Shown here in pieces: positions 18,145-26,640 of a DNA stretch of 64,000 nucleotides. Source of the stretch: Prevotella sp. BV3P1 (GTDB taxonomy: Bacteria > Bacteroidota > Bacteroidia > Bacteroidales > Bacteroidaceae). The notes under the pieces are model-generated. The model was not told the origin of the DNA, did not search any database, and saw only the letters and a program-made list of their open reading frames with translations. A program made the translations under genes and the position numbers. The DNA lies in NCBI RefSeq assembly GCF_000479005.1, contig NZ_AWXC01000028.1:40190-104189 (forward strand). Reading direction: 5' to 3'. Within the stretch, counting starts at the first letter, position 1. Every line of letters begins with the position of its first letter.

Positions 18145-18987
18145 ATGAAACAATTGTTATGTACTGTTGCATGTTGCTTTTTGGTGTTGAACGCTTCGGC
18201 GGCAACACCAAAATCAAACTATGCCAACAAAGGAGCGGTTACATTGTATTTCTCGCAAGGCTTTCAAGGCCCTGAGAAGTGGGAAAAGCATACTTTCAAG
18301 GTTGACAAAAAAGGTTTTATCAACATCTTTGACGGCAAAACGTTGAGGGGTTGGCGTGGCTATGGCAAGACATACGTGCCTTCACGCTGGGTTGTTGATA
18401 ATGGTTCCATTCACTTTATCGGCAACGAGAGTCCTGAGTCTAAAGGCAAAGAAGGTGGCGACTTGGTGTTTGCACACAAGTTCAAGAACTTTGAATTGGA
18501 CATGGAATGGAAGGTTGGAAAGGGTGCTAACTCTGGAATTTTCTACTTGGCACAAGAAACTGTCAATGAGAAGGGTGAGCTACAACCTATCTATATCTCC
18601 TGTCCCGAGTGCCAAGTTCTCGATAATGAGAACCATCCAGACGCAAAATTGGGCGTTGACGGCAATCGTAAATCTTCATCGCTTTACGACATGATTCCAG
18701 CTAAACCACAGAATGCAAAACCTTATGGACAGTGGAACCATGTAAAAATCCGTGTATTGAACGGTATAGTTACACATTTCCAAAACGGCGTTCAGGTATT
18801 GCAGTACAAATTGTGGACACCCGAATGGACCGAACTCTTGCAGAAGAGCAAGTTCAGTGAAAAGGCATGGCCCATTGCTTTCAGGTTCCTCAACGACTGT
18901 GGAGGTGCTAACCGTGAAGGATTGATTGGTATACAAGACCACGGAAACGATGTTTGGTTCCGTAACATTCGTGTGAAAGAATTATAA
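18145..18987 (+). CDS. DUF1080 / 3-keto-disaccharide hydrolase-family protein, paralogue 1
   Basis: 280 residues with a Sec signal (cleavage after about NASA, residue 19). A beta-sandwich of the DUF1080 (3-keto-disaccharide hydrolase) family covers the rest: GFINIFDGKTLRGWRGYG, GDLVFAHKFKNFELDMEWKV, LGVDGNRKSSSLYDMIPAKP and GLIGIQDHGNDVWFRNIRVK. The family eliminates or hydrolyses 3-keto-glycosides made by dehydrogenases. The usual EYQVLDN segment reads ECQVLDN here, next to a second Cys (CPEC), unlike the neighbouring paralogue. It lacks a lipobox, so it is probably periplasmic. Confidence 0.88.
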   Translation: MKQLLCTVACCFLVLNASAATPKSNYANKGAVTLYFSQGFQGPEKWEKHTFKVDKKGFINIFDGKTLRGWRGYGKTYVPSRWVVDNGSIHFIGNESPESKGKEGGDLVFAHKFKNFELDMEWKVGKGANSGIFYLAQETVNEKGELQPIYISCPECQVLDNENHPDAKLGVDGNRKSSSLYDMIPAKPQNAKPYGQWNHVKIRVLNGIVTHFQNGVQVLQYKLWTPEWTELLQKSKFSEKAWPIAFRFLNDCGGANREGLIGIQDHGNDVWFRNIRVKEL

Positions 18988-19006
18988 TAACCAATTAAAA
19001 TACAGA

Positions 19007-19894
19007 ATGATGAAATACACATTATCAACATTAGCAATAGCTTCTTTGCTATTCATATCTTGCGGAAATAATAAAAAGTGTAATTGTGGATGTAAGCAAT
19101 GTTGTGACAATGCCGACTCTACAGCTGTCGCTGCCGGTGCTTTAGACTTTAAAGTAGCTGACAAGCAGAACGTCGATTTGAGCAAATTCCCAGTAGACAA
19201 GGATGGCTTCATCACGTTGTTTGATGGCAAAACTTTGAATGGATGGCGCGGATATGGCAAGGATACGGCTCCTGCAAGCTGGAATGTAGAAGACGGTGCT
19301 ATCCACTTGGTGGGTTCAGGCACAGGTGAAGCTCAGATGGAAGGCGGAGGTGATTTAATCTTCGCACATAAGTTCAAGAACTTCGAATTTGAGTTTGAAT
19401 ACAAAATATCAAAGGGAGGTAACTCTGGTGTGTTCTATTTAGCACAAGAAGTTACGACGAATGTTGATGGCAAGGACGAATATCTTCCTATCTGGCAGTC
19501 AGCTTCAGAATATCAAGTACTTGACAATGCCAACCACGAAGATGCCAAACTTGGTGTCGATGGCAATCGTCAGTCGGCTTCCTTGTATGACATGATTCCA
19601 GCCAAACCACAGAATGCGAAACCATTCGGTGAGTGGAATAAGGGTAAAATCACCGTTTTCAAGGGTACTGTTATCCACGCTCAGAATGGTAAAAACGTTG
19701 TGGAATACCACTTGTGGACACCAAAATGGAACGAAATGTTGAAGAACAGCAAGTTCAAAGAGGATGGTGAATTCCCCATTGCTTACAAGCTATTGAAGAA
19801 TATGGGTGGTGACAAGCATGAAGGATATATCGGCTTCCAAGATCACGGAGACGATGTTTGGTATCGAAATATACGCATTAAGATTACAGACTAA
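19007..19894 (+). CDS. DUF1080 / 3-keto-disaccharide hydrolase-family lipoprotein, paralogue 2
   Basis: 295 residues with a lipoprotein signal (LLFISC, Cys about residue 19). A Cys-rich linker follows (CNCGCKQCC at residues 25-33), unusual for this family. The catalytic beta-sandwich begins near residue 63 (DGFITLFDGKTLNGWRGYG) and keeps EYQVLDN, LGVDGNRQSASLYDMIPAKP and GFQDHGDDVWYRNIRI. It is clearly a duplicate of the preceding gene, yet one copy is soluble and the other membrane-anchored, suggesting different sites or anomeric specificities. It starts 19 bases after paralogue 1 and ends 12 bases before the isomerase-like gene. Confidence 0.88.
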   Translation: MMKYTLSTLAIASLLFISCGNNKKCNCGCKQCCDNADSTAVAAGALDFKVADKQNVDLSKFPVDKDGFITLFDGKTLNGWRGYGKDTAPASWNVEDGAIHLVGSGTGEAQMEGGGDLIFAHKFKNFEFEFEYKISKGGNSGVFYLAQEVTTNVDGKDEYLPIWQSASEYQVLDNANHEDAKLGVDGNRQSASLYDMIPAKPQNAKPFGEWNKGKITVFKGTVIHAQNGKNVVEYHLWTPKWNEMLKNSKFKEDGEFPIAYKLLKNMGGDKHEGYIGFQDHGDDVWYRNIRIKITD

Positions 19895-19906
19895 ATCAAG
19901 AACGAC

Positions 19907-20830
19907 ATGAAAAATAAGATAGTTTTATCACTTATTGCCTTGATGCTTCTTGGCAGTACGGCCACTTTCGCACAGCGACGCGGTAAAATGCAGCGTCGAG
20001 TGTTACCTCAGAAAGAAATGGCTCTACAGCTTTATTCCATTCGTGAGGTGCTCGGTGACGCCGATAAGTATGCCAAAAACCATGTTGACGTGTTCAAACG
20101 TCTTAAGGCTATGGGTTATACAGGTGTTGAAGCAGCTCACTATGGTGACGGTAAGTTCTATGGAGTGTCTCCCGAACAATATCGTAAAGATGTTGAGGCG
20201 GCAGGCCTCAAGCCCATTTCTTCACATGCTACTCGTGCATTGAGTGACCAAGAATTGAAGAATCATGATTTCACAGCAGCGTTGAAGTGGTGGGACGAGG
20301 CAATCAAAGCCCATAAGGCTGCGGGCATGAAGTATATCGTAACGCCTTGGGCATCTGTTCCAAAAACACTCAAAGATGCCCAGACACTTTGTGATTATCA
20401 CAACGAAATTGGTAAAAAGTGTAGAGCTGCAGGTCTTCTTTATGGTTATCACAGCCATTCACACGAGTTCACCAAGGTGGAAGGACAAAATTGGTACGAG
20501 TACTTTGTGAGCCACACCAACCCTGAATATGTGTTCTTCCAAATGGACGTGTATTGGGCCATGATGGCGCAGCAAAGTCCTACGGAGTGGTTCCGAAAAC
20601 ATCCTGGACGTTTTAAGATGCTCCACATCAAAGACAAGTATGTGCTCGGAGAGAGTGGCATGGTAGGCTTTGACGGTATCTTTAAATACGCAGACAAGGC
20701 CGGTTTGCAAGATTTCGTTGTCGAAATGGAAGGAACTGAGGCTGGAATGAATATCATGGAGGGTGCCAGACTTTGCGCTCGATACATTCAAAAAGCCCCG
20801 TTTGTTAAGCGAACTTATACAAAGCAATAA
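19907..20830 (+). CDS. Secreted sugar phosphate isomerase/epimerase-like TIM-barrel protein
   Basis: 307 residues with a Sec signal (TATFAQ, cleavage about residue 22). The rest is a xylose-isomerase-like TIM barrel: MALQLYSIREVL, GYTGVEAAHYGDG, YHSHSHEFTKVEG and MLHIKDKYVLGESGMVGFDGIF, with His, Asp and Glu residues that could bind a metal. Exported members accompany Gfo/Idh and DUF1080 genes in Bacteroidota and are thought to act on keto-sugars; the reaction is not established from sequence. It is the last gene of the operon and is followed by a strong terminator. Confidence 0.85.
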   Translation: MKNKIVLSLIALMLLGSTATFAQRRGKMQRRVLPQKEMALQLYSIREVLGDADKYAKNHVDVFKRLKAMGYTGVEAAHYGDGKFYGVSPEQYRKDVEAAGLKPISSHATRALSDQELKNHDFTAALKWWDEAIKAHKAAGMKYIVTPWASVPKTLKDAQTLCDYHNEIGKKCRAAGLLYGYHSHSHEFTKVEGQNWYEYFVSHTNPEYVFFQMDVYWAMMAQQSPTEWFRKHPGRFKMLHIKDKYVLGESGMVGFDGIFKYADKAGLQDFVVEMEGTEAGMNIMEGARLCARYIQKAPFVKRTYTKQ

Positions 20831-20853
20831 CCTAATTGGTTATGTATCCAATA

Positions 20854-20892
20854 AAATCCCGGGTTCAATGAAGAATCCGGGATTTATTTTTT
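20854..20892 (+). terminator. Terminator of the 3-keto-glycoside operon
   Basis: Thirteen-base arms (20854-20866 and 20873-20885, one G-T wobble) with a CCCGG/CCGGG centre and loop AATGAA are followed by ATTTTTT. It lies 24 bases after the last stop codon. Confidence 0.9.
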
Positions 20893-20899
20893 ATCTTTG
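20892..20899 (+). promoter_or_regulatory. Promoter of the small lipoprotein gene, -7 element TATCTTTG
   Basis: TATCTTTG matches TAnnTTTG and overlaps the tail of the preceding terminator. The start would be near 20905, 50 bases before the ATG at 20956. Confidence 0.5.
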
Positions 20900-20955
20900 C
20901 GTTTGTTCTTGTTTGCGGATGCTGACAAATGTTCTATCCTGCACATTCTTAACAA

Positions 20956-21365
20956 ATGAAAAAACTATTACTCTTTTTTCCCGCCTTCCTATTTGTCTTA
21001 GGATTCTCCACTTCTTGCAAGTTTGCGCCTTCACAAGATTTGGGTGACACGGTAGCAGCCGAGGTCTTCGAGCCAATCGACACGGCCGTTTTGAAACAAC
21101 AGCAAAAAGAAAAATGTCGAAAGCGAAAGACAGTGTGGACATCTTCATCATCGGTGAAGGCTCAACCCGTGACAAACTACAACTCATCTCTTATCCATCG
21201 CAACGCGATACCATGCTCTTTGGCAAGAAACGGCCTTTGAAGGTAATGGGTAGCGCAGACTACGGCCGGGTGGTTCGCATTGTTTTTGTGATGGGAAAAG
21301 ACAGTACAAAACTTGTTAAGAAGGTAGAAGAAATTAAGATGGATACTGCTGTTGCCGCTCCGTGA
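20956..21365 (+). pseudogene. Small lipoprotein gene split by a frameshift in an A-run
   Basis: Frame 1 from ATG 20956 encodes a lipoprotein signal (GFSTSC, Cys about residue 21) and an acidic linker up to LKQQQKEK, then runs into low-quality sequence. The -1 frame continues from ATG 21114 as SKAKDSVDIFIIGEGSTRDK and on to AVAAP at 21365. The break lies in CAAAAAGAAAAATG, where one extra A would restore one protein of about 136 residues. The second half has a small beta-rich domain (LQLISYPSQRDTMLFG, GRVVRIVFVMG) that I do not recognise. It could be a true mutation, a sequencing error, or -1 slippage on AAAAA. It abuts mutY tail to tail with no spacer. Confidence 0.7.
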
Positions 21366-22397
21366 TTAGGTGTCGTTGTCTGGAAGAGATTCCAACAACA
21401 GTTCGATGAGGCGTGGCAAGGCATATTGGTCCAGATCACTTTTTTCCACCCAGATGTAGTCATCGGGCAATGTCGGTTGTTCATCGGTTTCCAACAGGTA
21501 AAAGTCAGCCTGCAGGATGCGGTGCGTCAGCACATGCTTCACACCTTTTTTCAGCAGCAATAGCTGTCCGTGGAAGTCGGGTAGTTCTTCGTTTTCATAG
21601 AGCAACGGTTCCCACAGGCCCTGCCAAATGTCACCGGCCGCTCGGCGATGAATGGCTGTTTTTCCTTGCCATCGCACATATACATATACTAATTGACGCG
21701 TCTTAATTTTCAAAGTCTTCAGTTTGATGGGCAGTTCTTCAACCTTTCCTGTCCGCAGAGCTACGCATGTTTCCGCCAAAGGACATATCAAGCATCGAGG
21801 CGATGTGGGTGTACACTGTATCGCTCCGAAGTCCATGATGGCCTGGTTGTAGGCCGATGGCTCAGCTACGGGCAACAACGACTGCGCCAAAGCGGCAAAT
21901 TCTTTCTTGCCTTCGGTGGTGTTGATGGGGGTAGAGACGCCGTAATGCCGTGCCAACACCCGATATACGTTTCCATCAACTACCGCCACAGGCAGTCCGA
22001 AGGCTATCGAGCCAATGGCCGCAGCCGTATAGTCGCCCACGCCTTTCAGGGCCTTCAGCCCATCCATCGTGTTGGGAAAATGTCCCAACCCCACCACTTG
22101 TTTGGCGGCATGATGTAGGTTTCGTGCCCTGCTGTAGTAGCCCAATCCCTGCCATAGACGCAGCACCTCGTCCTCGGAAGCCGCTGCCAAATCTTCCACT
22201 TTCGGGAAACGAGCCATGAAACGCTCCCAGTAGGCCCAGCCTTGCTGTATGCGCGTCTGCTGCAAAATCACCTCACTAATCCAGATGGCGTATGGGTCGG
22301 TTGTCTCGCGCCATGGCATGCTGCGCCCGTTCTCGTTGAACCAGCGTAGCAAGGCCAGTGTGAAAGGGCTGCTCCCCATGTCGTTTTCTTTCTTCAT
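21366..22397 (-). CDS. mutY: A/G-specific adenine glycosylase
   Basis: 343 residues from ATG 22397 (MKKENDMGSSPF); ATG 22379 is also possible, and an upstream in-frame ATG at 22475 adds 26 residues unlike the family and overlaps a terminator. EVILQQTRIQQ holds the catalytic Glu. The helix-hairpin-helix GLKALKGVGDYTAAAIGS and the [4Fe-4S] cluster Cys (C-x6-C-x2-C-x5-C in QCTPTSPRCLICPLAETC) are present. The C-terminal part is the MutT-like 8-oxoG recognition domain. MutY removes adenine mispaired with 8-oxoguanine. Stop codons of this gene and the plus-strand neighbour are directly adjacent. Confidence 0.95.
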   Translation of the reverse strand: MKKENDMGSSPFTLALLRWFNENGRSMPWRETTDPYAIWISEVILQQTRIQQGWAYWERFMARFPKVEDLAAASEDEVLRLWQGLGYYSRARNLHHAAKQVVGLGHFPNTMDGLKALKGVGDYTAAAIGSIAFGLPVAVVDGNVYRVLARHYGVSTPINTTEGKKEFAALAQSLLPVAEPSAYNQAIMDFGAIQCTPTSPRCLICPLAETCVALRTGKVEELPIKLKTLKIKTRQLVYVYVRWQGKTAIHRRAAGDIWQGLWEPLLYENEELPDFHGQLLLLKKGVKHVLTHRILQADFYLLETDEQPTLPDDYIWVEKSDLDQYALPRLIELLLESLPDNDT

Positions 22398-22462
22398 TCG
22401 TTGGTGATTTTGCTTTTCGTGCTGTTGGTGTGGCTTGCAGAGCCACAGCTTAGTGACAGAAA

Positions 22463-22500
22463 AAGAGATTATCATCCCTACGCAGGATTGATAATCTCTT
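22463..22500 (-). terminator. Terminator of the ferritin gene
   Basis: Twelve-base perfect arms (22463-22474 and 22489-22500) with an additional TCC/GGA inside are followed, on the minus strand, by TTTTTC-type sequence. It lies 26 bases after the ferritin stop and upstream of mutY. Confidence 0.8.
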
Positions 22501-22525
22501 CTATGTTACATTACATGTGTAGGGT

Positions 22526-23011
22526 CTACTTCACGCGTGAGCCGTATTGTTGGTCAAGGTTGAAGATGGCCGTGTCGCCCATACGCGTGATACGGTCTAC
22601 GATACTGCTGGCGGTAGCTTCTTCTTCCACCTGCTCGCGCACAAACTGCCAGAGGAAATCCTCGGTGGCCTTGTCGTTCTCTTTCACAGCCTTGTCAAGC
22701 AAGGTGTTAATCAGTTCGCTGATGTGGCATTCGTGCTTGTAGGCGTCTTCGAAGGCATCCAGCGGGCTGGTCCACGTTTGCTTTACCGCGGGTATCTGGT
22801 TGACGATGGCCTCACCGCCGCGCTTGATGATGTAGTTTGCCATCTGGAAGGCGTGGTCCATCTCCTCTTCCGATTGCCTTTTCATCCAGTTGGAGAAACC
22901 GTCAAAGCCCTCTTTCTCTAAGTAGAAAGACATGGAAAGATATAGATTGGCTGAAAAAATCTCTTCAACAATCTGATTGTTTAAAGCTTCTTGCAATGTG
23001 TTTGAAATCAT
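22526..23011 (-). CDS. Ferritin (iron storage)
   Basis: 161 residues of the bacterial non-haem ferritin family. The four-helix bundle shows the ferroxidase ligands in the usual order: Glu in QIVEEIFSANLYLSM (residues about 14-28), E-x2-H in SEEEMDHAFQM (about 48-58), and Glu in the later helices (FLWQFVREQVEEEAT). It oxidises and stores Fe in the cytoplasm. The gene has its own promoter (23045-23052) and terminator, so it is a single-gene unit next to mutY. It resembles Bacteroides FtnA, but I leave the symbol open. Confidence 0.93.
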   Translation of the reverse strand: MISNTLQEALNNQIVEEIFSANLYLSMSFYLEKEGFDGFSNWMKRQSEEEMDHAFQMANYIIKRGGEAIVNQIPAVKQTWTSPLDAFEDAYKHECHISELINTLLDKAVKENDKATEDFLWQFVREQVEEEATASSIVDRITRMGDTAIFNLDQQYGSRVK

Positions 23012-23044
23012 ATTCTTTAATTATTTAGTGAAACATTCTATATG

Positions 23045-23052
23045 CAAATTTA
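23045..23052 (-). promoter_or_regulatory. Ferritin promoter, -7 element TAAATTTG
   Basis: The plus strand reads CAAATTTA, which is TAAATTTG on the minus strand. The start would be near 23038, about 27 bases before the ferritin ATG. Confidence 0.55.
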
Positions 23053-23226
23053 CTAATAAAAATGCAGAAAAGCGTGTCTTTGGTATTATTTTTATTATTT
23101 TGTCATATTTGTAAACTATATTAACATCTGTTGTGCAATGCTTTCATGACAAGATTTGTGTAGCCACCCATTTATTCCGTCAAGATTATCAAGCTGACAG
23201 GGCTTGCCGGGTACTGCTTTTTTGCG

Positions 23227-23234
23227 TACCTTTG
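23227..23234 (+). promoter_or_regulatory. Helicase promoter, -7 element TACCTTTG
   Basis: TACCTTTG matches TAnnTTTG. It predicts a start near 23240 and a leader of about 44 bases before ATG 23284. Confidence 0.6.
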
Positions 23235-23283
23235 TGACATTCGTAGGCATCATGCCGCATACAGCCAAAGCAGAAAATTGATA

Positions 23284-25449
23284 ATGGAACAGAACAGAGA
23301 ATTGGAACTTGCGTGGGAATTTGTGGAACATACCGCCCAGTGCATCTTCCTCACGGGAAAGGCGGGAACAGGTAAAACCACATTCTTGAAGAAGGTCAAG
23401 GAGCGCAGCAACAAGCGTATGGTGGTGGTTGCGCCCACGGGTGTGGCTGCCATCAATGCCGGAGGCGTCACCATCCACTCATTCTTTCAGCTGCCGTTGT
23501 CACCCTTCGTGCCCAATGCCGTGGTGCAAAATCGATATGATTTTGGCAGGGAGAAGCGCAAAATCATCCGTACGCTCGACATGCTCGTCATCGATGAAAT
23601 CAGTATGGTGCGCAGTGACCTGCTCGATGCCATTGACGCGGTGCTCAGAAGGTATCGTCAACGCGACCGACCGTTTGGCGGTGTGCAGCTGTTGATGATT
23701 GGCGACTTGCAACAGTTGACACCCGTCGTCACGCCTGCCGATGAGGAGTTGCTGCGCCCATACTATGACACGCCTTATTTCTTTGGCAGCCATGCCCTGC
23801 AACAAACGCCCTATGTCACCCTGCAGTTGCAAAAGGTGTACCGACAGCAGGATTCGGCTTTCTTGAACATCCTCAACCATTTGCGCGACAATCAGTTGAC
23901 ACAGCATGACCTTGACTTGCTCAACAGCCGCTGCGACCCAACGTTCCGTCCCCGGCAGGACGATGGATACATCCTGCTGACCACGCACAACAGCATGGCC
24001 GACAGCTACAACAACCGCGAGCTGAACAGCCTAATCACCAAAACTTATCAATACAAAGCCACCGTCGAAGGCAACTTCCCAGAGTACTCTTACCCCACCA
24101 GCGAGTCGCTCACCTTAAAAGTTGGCGCTCAGGTGATGTTCATCAAGAACGACGGTTCGTCGGAACGGCGGTATTACAACGGCCGCATCGGTCGTGTCGT
24201 GTATCTGGATGATGACCATGTCGAAGTGCTCTGCCCAGGCGATGAACAGTCTATCTTAGTGGAAAGACAGACGTGGGAGAACACCACCTACCAGATCAAT
24301 GAGCAGACCAAGGAGATAGAACCCAAGGTACAAGGCACCTTCAGCCAATATCCCCTGCGCCTGGCATGGGCCATCACCATCCACAAGAGTCAGGGACTCA
24401 CTTTCGATCATGCCATCATCGACGCCGCTTCGTCGTTTGCCTCAGGACAGGTGTATGTGGCTTTGAGCCGTTGTAGAAGTCTGGAAGGATTGGTCTTGGC
24501 GTCGCCCATCCCCGCGCGTGCGGTGATGAACGATGAACGTGTCGCGTCGTACATCCGCCAGCAGGAGGATGAGGCGCAGAGAAGCATCGAGCAATTGCCC
24601 CAGCTCAAGGATGAGTACGAGCGTCATCAGCTCATCGAACTCTTCAGTTTCTTAGACCTATGGCGGGCCGAAGACATGCTGTGCCGCCTGTTCATCGAGT
24701 TCTTTCACGCCTATCCAAAGCTCACGCTGATACACAAGTCTACCGTCAAGGCCTTGCAAGACAAGGTGAACGTCATCGCATACAGGTGGACTTCGCATAT
24801 CGGCCGGTTGACGGCAGCGCAGCTGCGTGACCCTCAATTCCTGGAAAGAGTGGTGGCGGGAGCCGGCTATTTCCGCAAGACGTTGAAGCAGTATCTGGGT
24901 GATGTCCTTGAGCAGTCGCAGGATGTCACGTCGAACAACAAGCTGGCCGTGCGCCGTCTGAACACCTGTCTCGCTGATTTGCGCGAGCAGTATCTGGCCA
25001 AAACGTTCTTGCTCGGGTACGTCGTTCAAAACGGGTTTACCGCCCAAGGCTACCTCAAGGCCAAGCAAGAAGCACTCTTGGCGGCCATGGACGAGCTCAC
25101 ACCGCATGCCAAAAGCCGCTCGAAGGCGCAGAAGGCACCCAAAAAGAAGAAAGAGAAAACGAAAGACGTCACCTTCCGACTTTACAAGAGTGGCCTGTCG
25201 CCTGCTCAAATAGCGGCTGAACGGCAGCTGGCCGTCAGCACCATATACACGCATCTGGGCCATTTTGTCCGCCAAGGCGACATTGAGTTGCTGCAATTGA
25301 TAGACGGGAAACACCTTCAAAACATCCGGCAGGTCATTGAGAAGGTGGGGCTCGACAACGGAAAGACGGCCATCAAGGCTCTCTGCGCGCCCGACGTTAC
25401 GTTTGAAGAGATTAGCCTGGTGACGGCTGCGCTCTGCGGCAAATCGTAA
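23284..25449 (+). CDS. Pif1-like ATP-dependent DNA helicase with C-terminal helix-turn-helix
   Basis: 721 residues from ATG 23284; an in-frame TTG two codons earlier is less likely. Walker A is GKAGTGKTT (near residue 24), followed by VAPTGVAAINAGGVTIHSFF (Pif1 motif Ia region), Walker B VIDEISMV (near residue 103) and the SF1 C-terminal motif AITIHKSQGLTFDHA. The last 150 residues have a Lys-rich linker and a domain like HTH_40 (LYKSGLSPAQIAAERQLAVSTIYTHL), also seen at the end of RecQ-type helicases. It probably unwinds DNA in replication or recombination. It stands alone on its own promoter. Confidence 0.88.
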   Translation: MEQNRELELAWEFVEHTAQCIFLTGKAGTGKTTFLKKVKERSNKRMVVVAPTGVAAINAGGVTIHSFFQLPLSPFVPNAVVQNRYDFGREKRKIIRTLDMLVIDEISMVRSDLLDAIDAVLRRYRQRDRPFGGVQLLMIGDLQQLTPVVTPADEELLRPYYDTPYFFGSHALQQTPYVTLQLQKVYRQQDSAFLNILNHLRDNQLTQHDLDLLNSRCDPTFRPRQDDGYILLTTHNSMADSYNNRELNSLITKTYQYKATVEGNFPEYSYPTSESLTLKVGAQVMFIKNDGSSERRYYNGRIGRVVYLDDDHVEVLCPGDEQSILVERQTWENTTYQINEQTKEIEPKVQGTFSQYPLRLAWAITIHKSQGLTFDHAIIDAASSFASGQVYVALSRCRSLEGLVLASPIPARAVMNDERVASYIRQQEDEAQRSIEQLPQLKDEYERHQLIELFSFLDLWRAEDMLCRLFIEFFHAYPKLTLIHKSTVKALQDKVNVIAYRWTSHIGRLTAAQLRDPQFLERVVAGAGYFRKTLKQYLGDVLEQSQDVTSNNKLAVRRLNTCLADLREQYLAKTFLLGYVVQNGFTAQGYLKAKQEALLAAMDELTPHAKSRSKAQKAPKKKKEKTKDVTFRLYKSGLSPAQIAAERQLAVSTIYTHLGHFVRQGDIELLQLIDGKHLQNIRQVIEKVGLDNGKTAIKALCAPDVTFEEISLVTAALCGKS

Positions 25450-25588
25450 AGACAGACTGTCGTGGCAGCCTGACGGCGGCAATACATCAACCGTGACAGC
25501 AACATGTTGAATGCTTTGCGATGTTGCCAGCAGCTTGATTCTCGGGTGAAAATGCGTTAAACGCCTTGCCGTTTCCATGAATAATCTC

Positions 25589-25596
25589 TACTTTTG
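25589..25596 (+). promoter_or_regulatory. Promoter, -7 element TACTTTTG with upstream TTG
   Basis: TACTTTTG matches TAnnTTTG, and TTG at 25566-25568 lies 20 bases upstream, at the -33 distance. The start would be near 25602, giving a 30-base leader. It rules against the in-frame TTG start at 25594, which would lie inside the promoter. Confidence 0.65.
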
Positions 25597-25632
25597 TACC
25601 ACTTAGAAAATAATCTTTTAAACACTTGGACA

Positions 25633-26550
25633 ATGAAAAAGTACACACTCACACTCCTGTTTCTGGCAGTAACGCTATGCGTAAGTTCGCAACACCTGTT
25701 CGTAGGAACCTACAACATTCGCTATGACAATCCCGACGACCGCAAGGATGGCAACGCATGGCCCAAGCGATGCCAGGTGATATGCGACATGATGAATTTT
25801 GAGCAGCCCGACGTCTTCGGCACGCAAGAGGTGCTCGTGGGGCAGCTGCGCGATTTGAAACGGGGACTGGACGGATACGATTGCATCGGCGTGGGGCGCG
25901 ATGATGGCAAAGAGGCTGGTGAGTATTCGGCCATTTTCTACAAGAAAGACAAACTCAAGCGTCTGGACAGCGGCAACTTCTGGTTGAATGAAACGCCGTA
26001 CAAGCCCGCTTTGGGCTGGGACGCGGCCTGCATCCGCATCTGCACCTGGGGTAAGTTCAGGGACGTGAAGACCGGGTTGAAGTTTTATTTCTTCAATCTT
26101 CACATGGATCATGTGGGCGTGGTGGCCCGCAGGGAGGCCGCTAAACTGGTTGTAAGGAAAATCAAAGAGATTGCGGGCAGCAACGCGCCTGTCATTCTCA
26201 CCGGCGACTTTAACGTTGATCAGCATGACGAGATTTACCAAATTTTCACCCGGTCGGGTCTCCTGAAGGATTCATACACCGCCGCCAGAATGCGCTTTGC
26301 CGAGAATGGAACGTTCCAGGGTTTCAACCCTTCCTTGATGACAGACAGTCGCATCGACCACGTTTTTGTTTCCAACAAGTTCCAAGTGAACCAATATGGC
26401 ATTTTGACCAATGGCTATTGGACTGAGGGAAACAGCCGTGAGGTAAGCAAAGAAGGTGCTGCGCCACAGGAGTTGAACTTCCGTCAGTATGTACATCGCT
26501 TGCCTTCTGACCATTATCCGGTGATGGTCAAGTTGAATTATCAGAAGTAG
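25633..26550 (+). CDS. Secreted endonuclease/exonuclease/phosphatase-fold protein
   Basis: 305 residues from ATG 25633, with a Sec signal (TLTLLFLAVTLCVSSQ). The EEP fold is well marked: YNIRYDN (metal Asn), FGTQEVL (metal Glu, near residue 68), NLHMDHVG (catalytic His), LTGDFNVDQ (Asp-x-Asn) and the final SDHYPVMVKL (Asp-His). Family members cleave phosphodiesters or phosphomonoesters (nucleases, sphingomyelinases, inositol phosphatases), and the exported Bacteroidota ones have no assigned substrate. It is transcribed alone from a good promoter. Confidence 0.9.
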   Translation: MKKYTLTLLFLAVTLCVSSQHLFVGTYNIRYDNPDDRKDGNAWPKRCQVICDMMNFEQPDVFGTQEVLVGQLRDLKRGLDGYDCIGVGRDDGKEAGEYSAIFYKKDKLKRLDSGNFWLNETPYKPALGWDAACIRICTWGKFRDVKTGLKFYFFNLHMDHVGVVARREAAKLVVRKIKEIAGSNAPVILTGDFNVDQHDEIYQIFTRSGLLKDSYTAARMRFAENGTFQGFNPSLMTDSRIDHVFVSNKFQVNQYGILTNGYWTEGNSREVSKEGAAPQELNFRQYVHRLPSDHYPVMVKLNYQK

Positions 26551-26640
26551 AAGCCGTTTGCTGGGGTATCTGTCACTGTCCCGCACACGATGATAACCCA
26601 GGTTGATGGTTGTTTGGTACACTGCGTGAAAGTTCTGATA

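Noticed and set aside
22398..22475. N-terminal extension of mutY to ATG 22475
   Set aside because: The extension runs into the ferritin terminator and does not resemble MutY.
23278..23286. TTG start two codons before the Pif1-like ATG
   Set aside because: The ATG at 23284 fits better and the promoter spacing supports it.
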